64,000 bases of DNA from Macrophomina tecta (Eukaryota; Ascomycota; Dothideomycetes; Botryosphaeriales; Botryosphaeriaceae), in assembly GCA_024180945.1 (NCBI GenBank), contig JAKSGN010000007.1, positions 3,658,001 through 3,722,000 of the forward strand. Direction: 5' to 3'. The notes beneath the pieces are model-generated. The model did not search any database, was not told where the DNA came from, and was given only the letters and a program-made list of their open reading frames with translations. Made by a program: the position numbers and the translations under genes. Below, piece by piece: positions 19,888 to 32,040 of this stretch (position 1 is the stretch's first letter; every line of letters begins with the position of its first letter).

Positions 19888-22879
19888 ATGGACTCCTCGT
19901 CGGCCGAGTCTGACAAGCCGCGCGGCCTGTTCCAGTGCACCGAGTGCAAGCGCTCTTACACCCGTGTCGACCACCTTGCCCGCCATGTCCGCTCGCGTCC
20001 GTCTCGCCCGCGTCCCCCGTCCGCGCCCTGACTGACCCGCCCGCAGACCTGCAGGAGAAGCCATTCCAATGCGACGTCTGCCACAAGGGCTTCGGCCGTC
20101 CGTATGGCTCCATCTCTCCCTCCCCCCGCTCGCGGGCTGACTGGTCCGACAAGTGATTTGCTGAAGCGCCATGCCACCTGCCACGACACCGACGGCAACG
20201 CCAAGAGGCAGAAGCGCACGCTTACGCAGTCGTCAAGAGTCTCCCAGGCCTGCAAGTCGTGTGCCTATGCCAAGCTCAAGTGCGAGGACGAGAAGCCGTG
20301 CAAGCGCTGCCAGAACAAGGGCATCGTCTGTGAATCCAACTCTGACAGCCGCCAACACCACACTTCGTGCTCAGCGCCCAGTCAGCCGCAAGGTGAGCAC
20401 AGCCCCTGAGCAGAGCCCTTCACCCGCTCATCTCTCGGTAGCCGCATCGCCCAAGCGCGCGGTACTGCAGGGGCAAGCCGTCTCCACGACCGCAGCGCCT
20501 GTCATGGCCGAGTCCGAGCAGGTGAACAACCAAATGCCCACGCCCAGTACCATGCTCAACGGCTTCGAGATCAGTGGAGACGAAGCTTCCATCTCCGGAG
20601 CCACCTTCACCCCCGCCATGGCCACGGATCCCGGCACTCTACCTTCCTCTTTGGCCGTCCATGAGAACAACTTCTACGACTTCCTACGCAACGTGCTTAC
20701 TCCAAACAACCCTGGATCCTTCAGCCCCACGCCTTGGGAATTCGAGCCTCGCAACATCCTGGACTTCAACGTTGAAGATAACATGTCTTTTGATGCCAAC
20801 GACTTCGGTCTTTTGGATGCGTTCAACGGAAAATCGTTCAACAACATCGACGAATTTGGCTTCTTTCCTCCTCCGATCGACCCTCCAGGCCTCAGTGCTC
20901 CCTCTAACTGCGCGCCTTCTGATTCCGGAACCACAGATCGTCGAAAAAGAGCCGGTATTGGAGCAGAAGCATACCGCAGATCATCCTTCATCCGCTGGCA
21001 ACCTGCACACGAAGGATCTCACCTCGAGGTCGGCAAAATTTCAACCCCTAACGACGACGCTGCTTCTCCCGACGCCCGATACAAACTGGACCAGCGGATA
21101 CTGAGCGAACGCCTGGAGCAAAGTTCTCGGGACAAACTGCTGGCCATAATCCTAAATACCTGCGACTCAACCACCATGGGCCGCGTCGTTTCATCGTTCC
21201 CTTCGACAGATCTCCTCGATGACTTTCTTCAGTGCTTCTTTGCTCAGGAAGGCCCGCGCGTGGATTCCTTCATCCACATACCCACGTTCAACCCCAACAA
21301 GATTAAGGCCGAATTACTGGGTGCATTAGTGGCTGCGGGCGCCGTTTCTACAGACATCAAAGCACTACAAAAACTGGGGTACGCAATACAAGAAGCTGTG
21401 CGCATCGCTCTGGTCGATGTTATCGAGAGGAAAAACGCCATCACAAGAGAGCTGTGGGCTATTCAATCTTTCATGCTCATCATCGACGTGTTCCTCTGGT
21501 CGGGCAACAGGCGAAAAATGGAAATTGCAGAGAGCCAACAGCAGCCCTTATGGACGGTGAGCTCCTTAGCCTTTCGCTCAAAAATGGTGCTAATACAAGT
21601 GCAGATGCTTCGTCGTGCTGGTAGGTTTAAGAAATCTAAAGGAGCATCGATTGTACCTCTGCCCGACGATACTGGTGATGTTCTCCAGCAAAAATGGCTC
21701 GCCTGGGTAGAGCAGGAGTCGAGTCGGCGACTGGTCTTCCGCGGTTTCCTTTATGACGCTCAATCATCCATGACCTTACTCGTTAACCCCATCATCTCCT
21801 ACGGCGAACTCTGTCTTCCATTCCCTGCCGCGAGAGAACTTTGGACAGCAGAGACGGCCGAGCAATGGAAATCTGTCTACCTGTCACGGCAAGCACAGAA
21901 TTCGACAGGGCCGCTGTGTCTGCTGGATTGTTTGAAAGATCCGAAGCTTGTTGCATCGTTTCCGGGACTCGTGGACCATGAGTTTGCCGCTCTTATTGTT
22001 CTACATGGTGTCTGGGGCATGGTCTGGGAATTCAACCAACTTCAGCTGACCTTCAAATTACACACTGGAGAATACTCGACATCACTGGTGATGAAGCACC
22101 GCCACCAAGAGCTTTGTCAGACGGTCCACCATCTTCGCATCAGCGTTTACTCTTGGACGGTAACACCATCTCCCGAAGTCACACTCCTGATGGAGCTTCA
22201 GCTACTCTACCTTCATCTTTCAATCGAGGACGTCCAATATTTTGCTGGGAAGGAGGACCAAGAAGAAGCTCGCCGGGTCCTTCCGGCACTGCAGCAGTGG
22301 ATGTGCGATACCTACGCACGGACTGCCGTTTGGCAAGCCGCGCGCGTGATTCGAACGGCAAAGACATTTCCACGCAAGCAACTCCGTAATTTCTGGGCCA
22401 TTGCAGTATACCACTCATCCCTGGCACTCTGGGCGTACGGCATCATCAAACAGGCCACGGCGAACGCGAACGTGTCCACTACCTGCACGTGCGTGTCTAT
22501 GCCTGGAGGCCTTGCAGATGAAGTTCCGGTCCAGAACGACAACAGCGCGTTCTCAGGGAGCACGGATTCCGACGGCGGCGCTGTCTGGCTCGAAGGGCCC
22601 GAGACTCCGGATGTCCAGCGATTCGTTACGCTTGGTCGCGGCAGGCCGGTCATTAGCGCGGGTGGCCCGTCCTCTTCCGAAGGACAGCTCGTCCCTCTCT
22701 CGGACTCTGAAGGCACGATGAACGTGGTACTGGACACGTTGAGAAAGAATTTTGGAGCGACAGGCCCAGGAGAAATGGCAGATCAGGAAGGTGCGACAGG
22801 TCTGCTCCCGCCCCTGGTGGAGAACTTGGTGCAGTTGATGCGAGACCTGGGCAAAGCGGCTAGTGTAATCGGCGCTTGA
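19888..22879 (+). CDS. Transcription factor with two C2H2 fingers and a Zn(II)2Cys6 cluster
   Basis: Exons 19888-19996, 20047-20101, 20154-20392 and 20442 onward, with a further in-frame 48-nt intron at 21557-21604 (GTGAGC...GTGCAG, branch GCTAAT), giving about 930 aa, or 946 if it is retained. Removing it yields PLWT-MLRRAGRF, the form seen in relatives. Finger 1 is FQCTECKRSYTRVDHLARH, finger 2 FQCDVCHKGFGRPDLLKRH. Zn2Cys6 runs from C88 to C114 (CKSCAYAKLKC, then CKRCQNKGIVC). The C-terminal half is the fungal-specific regulatory domain (AIQEAVRIALVDV, EQESSRRLVFRGFLYDAQ). The combination is a known Pezizomycotina class. A nuclear regulator, plausibly of the adjacent cluster; its target is inferred only from location. 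Confidence 0.93.
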
Positions 22880-24478
22880 GTTTGTTTTGCTCCGCTCATG
22901 CGTATTTTGGAACCGGCGTTTAAAGAGACTGGGGGGAGTTGTGGGGTTTCGGGAACATCGACCTTGCAAGGCCATTTTGGGAAAGTGATCATGACTAGCG
23001 CTGGGAGACATCTTTTGGGACTCTCTAAATCATCACAAGTTTAAGGCGGGAATCTACCCACCATGGCGAGCCTTCGTACTCGCACGTTCTTCTCCCACAT
23101 CGTTCGACCACATTGACCGGCGCTTGTCTTGGACGCGCTGGTGCCTCTCTGGGCACTCGAGTCTCGCAGCTAGCTCCATAATTCTCCCCCTTGGCATGGC
23201 TTACACTTGTACGCGTCCTTTTCATGTCGCGGGTGTATCGGACGACTCTTCCGCTCGCTGCCAACGAGGAGCGTTCGTTCCTACAATCTAGAGATCGATC
23301 TTGGCGGGCTCACTCCCTGCTGCCCATATCCGAAGGCTGCCGCAAAGACGCCATGCAACAATCGACCCACCCCATGGCATCCTCAGATACCTACATGCCC
23401 TCCTTCTTCTTCTTCCCCCACCGCGCGTAAAGACCTCGAAATCTGACCAATAGAGTCGCCCGAACTCCTGCAGCTAAACCACCCAATCACGTTCGCTATT
23501 CCCGCTCACAGGCGCGCGCGCACAATATGCAATCCAGGGCCGGGCCCCCATCCTGACTTGGACTAAACCAAACACGACGGCACCCAGGCAAAACCCATCA
23601 TCTATCTATTCCTGCAAGGCCCGCGTCGACCGCCCACTTGCGTCTTGCTCTGCGCCCTCCCCATCCCTCCTCGCTAAGAGAAGTCCACATGAAGCGCTTC
23701 CTCCTTCGACGTGGGGCTTTGGCCGCCGTTGCTCCCTTTCTCGCCGTTGCTCGCTTTCTCGCCGTCGCTCGGTTGCCGCGCGGTCCACTTCCCGACCGCG
23801 ATCGCCCCCCCGCAAAAACAATGAACGCCTCTGCCAGCGCGGCCGATGGACCTGTGCTGGCGCTACTACTGGTGAGGCTGGTGGAGCCTTGTGAGTTCTG
23901 TTCTCTCTCTTTTTTTTTAAAAAAAAAAAAATTTGTTGGAGCGCCGAGTGGTGGGGTGCGGGGGTTGGGCGTTTTCCGCGGTGCGGGTGTGAGTTAGTTC
24001 GTATGTGGCTGTGAAGGTAACGGATCGCTTGTTGGGACTGGTGTCTGGCTTGAAGATGGGAATTTGGGTTGCGTGGAAAGGAGGCGCCGTGCCGTGCGGT
24101 GGGTGGGTCGCTGAGACGGGCGGGTTCCGTGGGCATGGTGGGAGGAAGGCGCTCAAGCTTTCCAGGTACCGGTCAGTAAGCGGCGGCTGGTAGATTTCTG
24201 GGACTTTGCATGACGGGTAGAAGCAATCGTTCGGGAGGAGGTCGCAGGCTGTGATGGGCTGCGGAAGTGGGAGGTGAGTGAAGGTATGCGTCTGGTGCTG
24301 GTGTTGGAGATGCGGATGCTTGATGGTGTGGACGCTGGGCAAGCTGCAAGGGCAGATTTGCTGGGAATGCTTGCAGCTACTGGCAAGCTTCTATCACCAC
24401 TTCTAGATTATACCTCCCCTTCGCGCAATCCCGGCAGTCGCTGAGTCCGATCATCAAACGTTTTCAAATAGAGGAAGC
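22880..24478. other. Gene-poor interval, 1.6 kb
   Basis: No supportable gene. Long frames on the minus strand between 23.6 and 24.4 kb are rich in Pro/His/Thr/Arg and lack a start, domain or splice logic. A T8/A13 junction occurs at about 23911-23931. Possible 3' UTR of the regulator at the left. Confidence 0.5.
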
Positions 24479-25046
24479 ATGAGTGCTTTGTACTTCTGGA
24501 TCAGCCTCATCGAAGATGGAACAGAGGTTTTCATTGCCCGGAAAATAGGTCAGCGAAAGGGCTTTGCTTCCTCAACCTTCTGCTTTCATCTCCACGGGCG
24601 ACTTCGACTGGGTGTAGCCTTTCCTAAAGTGAATGCACGACTTCCACTTGCCGGTAGGAACGGCACCGTGTTCAAAGCACGTGCCACGTCATAAACAGAC
24701 TCGAAGTTCAGTTTGAACGCACTTTGAGAGCCTCTGACAACGAGGGCGTCGCGGATCTCCCGTCTGGCTTCTGAAACTACCCTTGTACAGTGTTTGGCTA
24801 CCGCGAAGCGGGCCCGGGCGAGAAGGGTTACTTCAGCCCGATGTACCGTGAGTCGAACAAATCCGTGAAGAAGAGGTGCAAGAGCTAACGAATGACAGAT
24901 CGTGATTTTTTGTCCATTCTGTTCACTGGCACTGCGTCATTCGCGGTTGGGGTCTTCATCAGCGGCATCAACGCTATTCCCAAAAAGCCTGAGAACGACG
25001 GCCCGGACACCAAAGTCCGCCGCGTGACACAGTACAGGCGTGGATA
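24479..25046 (+). pseudogene. Decayed coding fragment, unknown family
   Basis: Short open pieces look protein-like: VFGYREAGPGEKGYFSPMYR, then a plausible 5' splice site (GTGAGT) and a 3' site (ATGACAG), then a hydrophobic helix with FLSILFTGTASFAVGVF. They are interrupted by stops and do not link to a convincing start. This may be the upstream part of the ubiquitin-like pseudogene that follows, or a separate relic. I do not recognise the family. Confidence 0.35.
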
Positions 25047-25089
25047 GCGTATCCAGGGTTATATAGTGATCCCCGGCCAACCGTAGCTT

Positions 25090-26092
25090 GATGCTGTTGT
25101 GGACGTAGACGGCACTGTGCGCCAGTTCATTGCCATGCCCGCGGGCAGCAGCTACCCCGTGGAGGCGCAGCGCACCGGGCAGGTCTTCAAGGACAGCATC
25201 CAGATACAGGTCACGCCGAAACTCATTTCAAGCGCCAGGCCCTTTGTCCTTCCACGCACTACCGATCAAGATTCTTTTCATATCTTCGTCAAGAACCTCG
25301 CCGGTCAGTCGATAACCTTGACTGTGCGCCCCGGTAATACTATCGAATTAGTCAAGTACGGGCTACACGTCAAGAGAGTTTACTGTCCGGGACACAATTG
25401 ACTCAAATTTTCCGGACAGCAGCTGTTAGATGGGGAGCCTTGAGCGACTACTATATCAGACCGGTGAGTGGTCACTCACTTATTCTTCCATTCCAGAGCT
25501 TGAGCTTTTGGGCTAACATGCATGAAAACCATAGGAGTCCACCTTTAATCTCATGTACCGCCTACGCGGAGGCACTCGAGAACTTGCCTTGACGGATCGG
25601 GAAAAGATGGCCCTCGCAGCATGTGGTCGCATCAAACAGTCGACCGTGTGAGACCAATCTCGCAAAAGACAACTGTGACGTGTCCCGCACCATCACTCCC
25701 TGAGATGCACGTCGTCAACTTGCAGGCCTTCAAGAGCATCACTGGCCGTGACCCGCCGGATACAACCCGTCACCGCTGGCATATACGAGTAGCTCGGCCT
25801 GCCTTACTACAGCATCTACGAGGGGAAGCCTTCCAGCATCAAAGGCAACTTTGAAGTCTTCCAGTCCGTCAACTAGGCTGACAAGCTGAAGCAGGAGACG
25901 GAGGATATGAACGAGGCTGTTCAGGAGATTGCAAAATCAAAAAAGTACCCGGTCGTCGAGCTGTACAAGCGCGGCGAATACCAAAGCTTCTGGCACATGA
26001 AGGAGCTACGGGAAAAGGTAAACAGCGACACCAAAGATCTTGCGCAGCAGGCGGAAAACACTTTCGACCTCCCAATCCTGGTTGATCGATGA
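25090..26092 (+). pseudogene. Ubiquitin-like-domain protein, decayed copy
   Basis: The segments in order are those of a common fungal family. First comes RQFIAMPAGSSYPVEAQ; then a ubiquitin-like fold with FHIFVKNLAGQSITLTV, LKFSGQQLLDGEP and SDYYIRP; then, after a likely intron beginning GTGAGT, ESTFNLMYRLRGGTREL; then VNLQAFKSITGRDPPDT, LGLPYYSIYEGKPSSIKG and a helical tail to 26092. The frame is broken by TGA at 25399 (where family members have Arg before the LxFSGxQL strand), one missing base near 25440, a frame change near 25765, TAG at 25790 and TAG at 25874. The three stops can each arise from CGA or CAG by C-to-T change. Not expected to make a full protein. The original function is unknown beyond the ubiquitin-like fold. 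Confidence 0.7.
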
Positions 26093-28828
26093 AGTAGCGG
26101 CACTGAGAGCGAGAAGACTGACATACCAGAAGGTAGTTAGAACGGACTGGCGTTGGTTCAGTGTCCGGCAGAACAATACTGGGTGCGGTTGCATGGGGAG
26201 CTTTCCGCAGGCCCTGGGTCTTTCCGAAGGTGTCTGGACCGGTCCCCGCCTCAAGTTCTTTCCTCTCTCTTCTCATATAAGGTAATTTTCCACTAGTACT
26301 TCTTTAGTCCCGGTGGCTCGTGAAGTGTTGTCCGCAGGCGAGCTGTGGTGTCAAGTAGAACTCTTCACAGGCCAATGATAAAAGGAGCCGACTGAACATG
26401 GTGTTATACGAGATGCGGCTATCCTAGAGCGACTCAACCTAACATGAGGATCTTCGGGCCTAGCGAGAGCTGCCACAAGTATACCTTGCGTTCGCTGCTT
26501 TTGCCGGAGAACTGGCTTTCCATAGCGATAAGATGCATCGGTAAAACTGGAAATTGAGGCTTTTCTAAACTTGGATGGATTCTCCATTCGCCTGCAGGAC
26601 TGGGAGAATTGCGGGTGTGCATCGCCTAGTACCCCTGGGACGATTCATTGAGATTGCTCGAGGCACGTCTCACGGAAGTAATTAGGTGAGCAGAACTAAA
26701 GCCTCAAGCCTTGTTGGAGTTGCGATGCATACGCGGTCCTTCGACATTATAGACGCCCAGATGCCCTGATATCAGGAAGCTACAGCTACAACTAGTGTGC
26801 AAGCTGCTGATGTTGTGAAAGGGGAGTAGAAAAACCTGAACTGCATAGAATGGCCTGGGCCCACTCTTGTTGCTACTCTACTGTAAAGTCTACAATCCAA
26901 GCCGCAGCCACTGTTACTCATCGGAAGAAGTGCGTCCCATCCCGCCTGCAAATCGGCTGCAGGCTTTTAAACATTTCCGAGGGATCCGGAGTCATCTCGA
27001 CCGAACAGAGGTCCTGCACTTGCATGGACGGGCCTCCGCTCTCACTACCCATCTTATCCTCCACGTGCGTGCCATGTTAGGGGCAATGGTACTCGCTCAA
27101 GGCGTCGTGTCGGCCCAGGAACGTGCCCTACTAAGATTGAATTGGTGCATTTGTTCTTAAGCTCTGGAGTAGTGTTTCATGTATTGGATTCATGAGGGCG
27201 CCTAGTTTGTAGGCATCTTGGTGTTCCTATGGAGGTACGCAGCAAAGCCGCCACTGCCGCCGAGGCTGTTGAATTAATACTGAGCGGCGAGGTCATATTC
27301 CCAGACAATCTACGGCTTAAGCTTAGTAAGAAATTCTTCGAGAGGGCGGTTAAGGCCCAGGTTTGCATTGCGAACCTGTGTGGCAGATCTTGGCTAGAAC
27401 CTGAGGTTAGTAATGGTTTGTGGCGGAGCCCCTTGCAGCATCACACAACAGTGTTTTTGCCATGGTGATGGCTATTTGATATCAGGGATGACCTCTCCTG
27501 CGATAAAGATCACAAGGCGAATCAACAGCTGCTCCAAGATGAAAAGAGAGGATCGGATGGACATCCAGTCAGGGGCGGAAGATGACCGGAACGTGATCAG
27601 GTTACGATGGCAACGAAGAGAGGCTCAATTCTAAATAGCCTACATGAACTGGCGTAAACGGAGTTGAGAAAATGAGTTGAGCGGAGATAAGATATGTTGA
27701 TGGATGACGGATTATGGATTATGCAACGGTAGAGACGCGCCATCGACACGCTGTTGATCGCACGTGTTTTAGTCGAGGCGGCCACGACTTACGGTGCAAA
27801 CAGCACGCTCCGTCGTGCAGCTCTGACCGCCGACTGCTAACTCCTTTCCCCTTCGAGCTGAGAAAACCTATGAATTCATCCGTTCAGCCATCCATCCATA
27901 TTGCCGATGCTATCATGGCCTTGTCCTTAGGTGTCAATGATGACAGCAGCGATGAAAGGAAAGACATGGGGACAGTCGCCCGTGAACTTGCACGAAAAGA
28001 CGTTGCCTAGCATTCCAACGGATCACTCCTCTTCGGCCGCACTTTGAAACATTTATTGTTTCAGCCCTTGGCCCAGCAAGGCTCTTTTCAAAACCAGCTG
28101 AATTAATGGTTACTCACCAGCACACCACTCCGTGGCCATACCCCTCTCACTGCAACCCACAACACTCCCCCGTCGGCCAATACCGGCCCGTTACTCGCCC
28201 GAAGACATGACTCTTTACCTCGCCACCAGGACGTCTCAATAAACTTTCGATGTGCCACGTCGATCAAACTAAACTCTGGATCCTACGGCACAACCCTTTT
28301 TCCCAACACATTGGTTGAACCAATATTGCCAAGCATACGCCGCACTCTCCCATCCACCCCCCCCTTTGTCGATCACTCTCGCCATCCCAGCAAACACGAG
28401 GTCCAAATAAGGTTTCGCAAAATCTGTCCTTTGTCGTGCCGCGTAGATCATGAGCAGGACTTTTGCAGCGAGCCGTCCCGTCAGGAGCCGGGGGGGCACA
28501 GTGGCTTGCGTGATGTCCTGCGGCGATCAGACCCAGACGCGTGGAGTCGAGATGAGAATTTCCGAGTTAGTAGTTCTAAAGTAAACGTGTAAATATATCT
28601 ACGTGCGCTGTCCTTCTCCTTTTCTACTCTTCTTCGTCGTGTCTCCTATAATCTGCCACGTGGCTATTTACAAACATTTAAACATATCAAGACATTATCT
28701 ACAGACTCTCCAGCGAGTACAACCTGCCCTCCCTCTCTTTTCTGTCCTTGGGTATATCGAAGCGAACAAAGAAAACGGCGCCCCCAAAAAGGCAAAAAGC
28801 CACCATTCGCCCAAACGTCAACATATTA
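26093..28828. other. Gene-poor interval, 2.7 kb
   Basis: No intact gene. At 27229-27420 (+) a stretch reads AATAAEAVELILSGEVIFPD then LRLKLSKKFFERAVKAQV and looks like a protein relic of unknown family without start or end. An in-frame ATG run at 27714-28010 (98 codons) has no recognisable feature. The 3' UTR of the surface-protein gene should occupy the right end. Confidence 0.45.
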
Positions 28829-31800
28829 TTACCACAAAACCACCGCCCCCAGCACCGCAAACACCACCCCCACCACTCCCCCGCTTATTCCCTCTCTCGA
28901 GGTCACAACCGCCGCCGCGCCCGCACTACTACTTCCGACTGCTGAGCCACTTGCGCTCACACTCGCACTCGCACTGCCTGTTGCCCACCCTACACCCCCA
29001 CCCAACCCACTCGATGGCAGTCCATCGTCATCATCGCCCCCACTCGCCCTCGTCACCGCCGCACTACTCGCCGCACTGGACGACGCCTCACTCGTGGGAA
29101 TCGCAATACTCGTCCTGCTCCCGCCACTCTCCTGCGCCACGACAATCGTCGTCCCGCCCACGGTCACCAGCCCGATGCTCGGACCGCCCGTGCGGAAGGT
29201 GTACGTGCTGTGGCCGACGACGAGTTCGGTGGTCACCCCGATGGTGATGAGGTGGGCGCCGGTGGTCGGGACAGTCGTCGTCGGCGCAGTGGTGGTGGTG
29301 GAAGGGGATGCTGCGCTGGGCGCGGCGACGGTGTACGTCGTGCTGGCGTCGGCGACGACGATGGCGCTGCCGCCGCCGGCGGCGTTGGTCGAGAGGACGA
29401 GCGCGGTGGTGCGCGTGCCGCTGCCGATGGTGAGGGTGGAGCCCGGGAGGAGGGTGCGGCTGCCGATGATGATGGGTGGGGCGGCAGCGCCGGCCGGAGT
29501 AGCCTCAGGGATGGCGGCGGTGGACGAGCCGATGACGAGCCGGGTGGTGCTCTCATCAGTTTGGAGGGCGACGGCGGTGGTCGAGTAGCCGGAGCCGAGG
29601 ACGAGGGAGGAGCCTGGGAAGAGTGTCTGCGTGCCGATTATGAGGTTGGAGGCGGAGTTTTGGGAGATGGTCACGCCTGCCACGGTGAAGGGGGCCGGGG
29701 TTGCGTTGGATGGCGCTGCTGCTGGGGCAGTGGGGACAGCGGCCGTTGCGCTGCCGACGACGAGTTGGGTAGTGCCATCGTGGGTCTGCAGGACCACTGC
29801 GGTGGTTGAGGAGCCGGAGCCGACAACTACGGAAGAGCCAAGGGCAATGGTCTGAGTGCCCACGATGATCTCGGATGCGGTGTTCTGGGACGCGGTGATG
29901 CCGCCAACCTCGAAGGGGGCGGCGGGGGCGGCGGAGCTTACGGGCTTTGCAGGCGCGAGGCTAGGCACAGCAGCTGTCGCCGTGCCGACGACAATGTGCG
30001 TGGAACTGCCTTCCGTCTGGAGGACAACTACGGTGGTTGAAGAGCCGGAACCAACGATGATGGATGAACCAGCTGCGAGGGTCTGGCTGCCGACTACCAG
30101 CTGCGTGTCTGAGTTCTGGGAGACAGTGATGCCGCCAACCTCGATAGGTGTCGGTGAAGCAGCAACTTCTGTGAATCCAGGCTCTTGAGGTGCTACGGTT
30201 GCGATCACGGGCAGACCGGGCTCGGATGCAAGTGATGTTCGTGCAGGAGATTCAGGCTCAGGAGTATCAGGCTCAAGAGCTCCTAACGTGGTACCAGGAT
30301 TAGCTGGCTCAGCAGCAGTTGAGATTTGTGTAGGATCATCCGGCTCAGACTGCGCTGGTTTTGTCGTACCTGGAGCTGCCGGCTCCGCGGAAGCAGTAAT
30401 AGCGAGCGTGCTCGATGGGGAAAGAGTCGAGAGAACCAGCGATCCGCCGATCTCAGTGAGGACGAGTGTTGGGCCGTCCGTGTGCGGGCCAAAGCCGATG
30501 TTGAATCCCTCGCCGGAGACGGACACGGGGCCGGCAGCTGGCGTTCCTATAGAAAACCCAACTGGAGTCTCGATTTGAGCACTTTCCGCCGTCGACGGGC
30601 CGAGGTCGATGCCCATGGTGTGGGGCTGGGAATTGGTCGTCTTTGTGAAGCCCATGTCGATGCCGACGCTATCTGAGTCCTCAGGGCTGCTGGGGCCAGC
30701 TACCGCGCTGGGGAACACAAAGGAGACGGCCGCGGTCGTCCCGACAGTCGTAATGCTCGGTTTGGAGAATGCGATGCCGTCTACAGTCACGCTGACAGGG
30801 TAACTGGAGCTAGCAGTGGCCTGGCCATCCTCCTGGGACGCAATAGCCGTGGCCATTGGGGAAACAGAAGTTTGCCTCGGTGCGTCCACTGTGACCCCAG
30901 AGCCAGATGACGCTGTTGGCGCCAGTAACGTCTCCAGCCCTTGACCGAGAGCTTTGGTGGTAGTGGGGCCAGTGTTCTCATGGATCGTCGATGTAACAGT
31001 CAGGAAATACGCTGAACGCATTTCTTGTACCGGCTGTACACCTGAGCTCAGGCCTATCCATGGTATCGGAACGTCGGCAGAGGTACATTGACTCCAAATA
31101 ATGTCGGTATTACCAGGCGGGGACGGTGTCACTTCACGACCCTTCCCGTACTGGACACTTGGCAGGCCGATGACGTACAGGTAGCCCTTAGGATCTTCGG
31201 GGTCTACTGATGTGGTAGCAGGTTCGATTTGAGGAACTGAAGTAAACAGGACCTGTTGTCCGCTGGCCACCCGCGACCAATCTCCGTGGTAGAGATCCAG
31301 GTTGACGTCGTAGGTGTATGGGTAGCGCACTGTCTAGTCGGTGCTGCCCCCCAACAGCCTACCGAAGAGGTGGCCAACGACTTGGTCCATATTGCTGATG
31401 TGCTTATGTTCGAGCCAGTCCAGTAGTATGGCGCCCAGGAGCAAACTGAAACACCGTCCGTGGTTGTGGTTTGGAGGGCACCCCACCATGTATAGCCAGT
31501 TGGATACTGTAGTTCGCTATGAGCGTACATGCATTTGCCACATTGGAATCCTACTTACTTGAACAAAGGTTTGAGGGTACGTAATATTTGTGACGAAAGT
31601 GCTCCATGTTCCTGCAGCCACAGGGGACGATATCGTCATTGGCCACACTTGGGTACCGGCCGAGTTGGTGGGCGGCATCGTGATATTGCCAGGAAGCTCT
31701 GCATACGACGTGCTTGTCCTTGTGGTATTGGTCCGATTATTGACAATGACGTACTCGATCGCATGCGTGACCGTAGTCGAGGCCTTAAGCTTGTACCAAG

Positions 31801-32040
31801 AGTAGGAGGTAGCCGACTGGATTGCATAACTGCAGCTGATAGGGCATGAGGGTCCAGCTATTGTCGTTCGACTTGGTGGATCTGCATATGTGCCATCTTG
31901 GAATGACGAAAGCATCGCTGCAAGTAGTCAGGCCAATTATGCCAATAAGCCTTGGTGGGTGGAGGGTACGTACTGCGGGGAACCACGACGGCCTGTGCAT
32001 AAGTTACCAGAAGTAGGAGTGGTAGAAATGGTAGGATCAT
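28829..32040 (-). CDS. Repeat-rich secreted/GPI-type cell-surface protein
   Basis: Model: exon 1 32040-31974 (signal peptide MILPFLPLLLLVTYAQA), exon 2 31917-31559, exon 3 about 31506-31455, exon 4 31329-28829, closing in phase to about 992 aa. The first two introns have GTACGT and GTAAGT donors and good acceptors; the third junction (125-nt intron, donor GTGTTT) is chosen only because it keeps phase and avoids a stop just before exon 4, so it is less sure. The mature protein has a Cys-containing N-terminal region with several N-glycosylation sequons, a Ser/Thr/Pro/Glu stalk, then three full and at least one partial repeat of about 60-80 residues with the core VVGSGSSTTAVVLQT preceded by GGIT(V/A)SQN. 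The C terminus is a Ser/Gly/Ala-rich segment followed by a hydrophobic tail ending AVLGAVVLW, as in GPI-anchored wall proteins. The function is probably wall structure or adhesion. Confidence 0.75.

Noticed and set aside
23606..24386. Minus-strand frames with several Cys residues
   Set aside because: Considered as a small secreted protein, but there is no signal peptide, no start in frame and no consistent intron; composition is Pro/His/Thr-rich.
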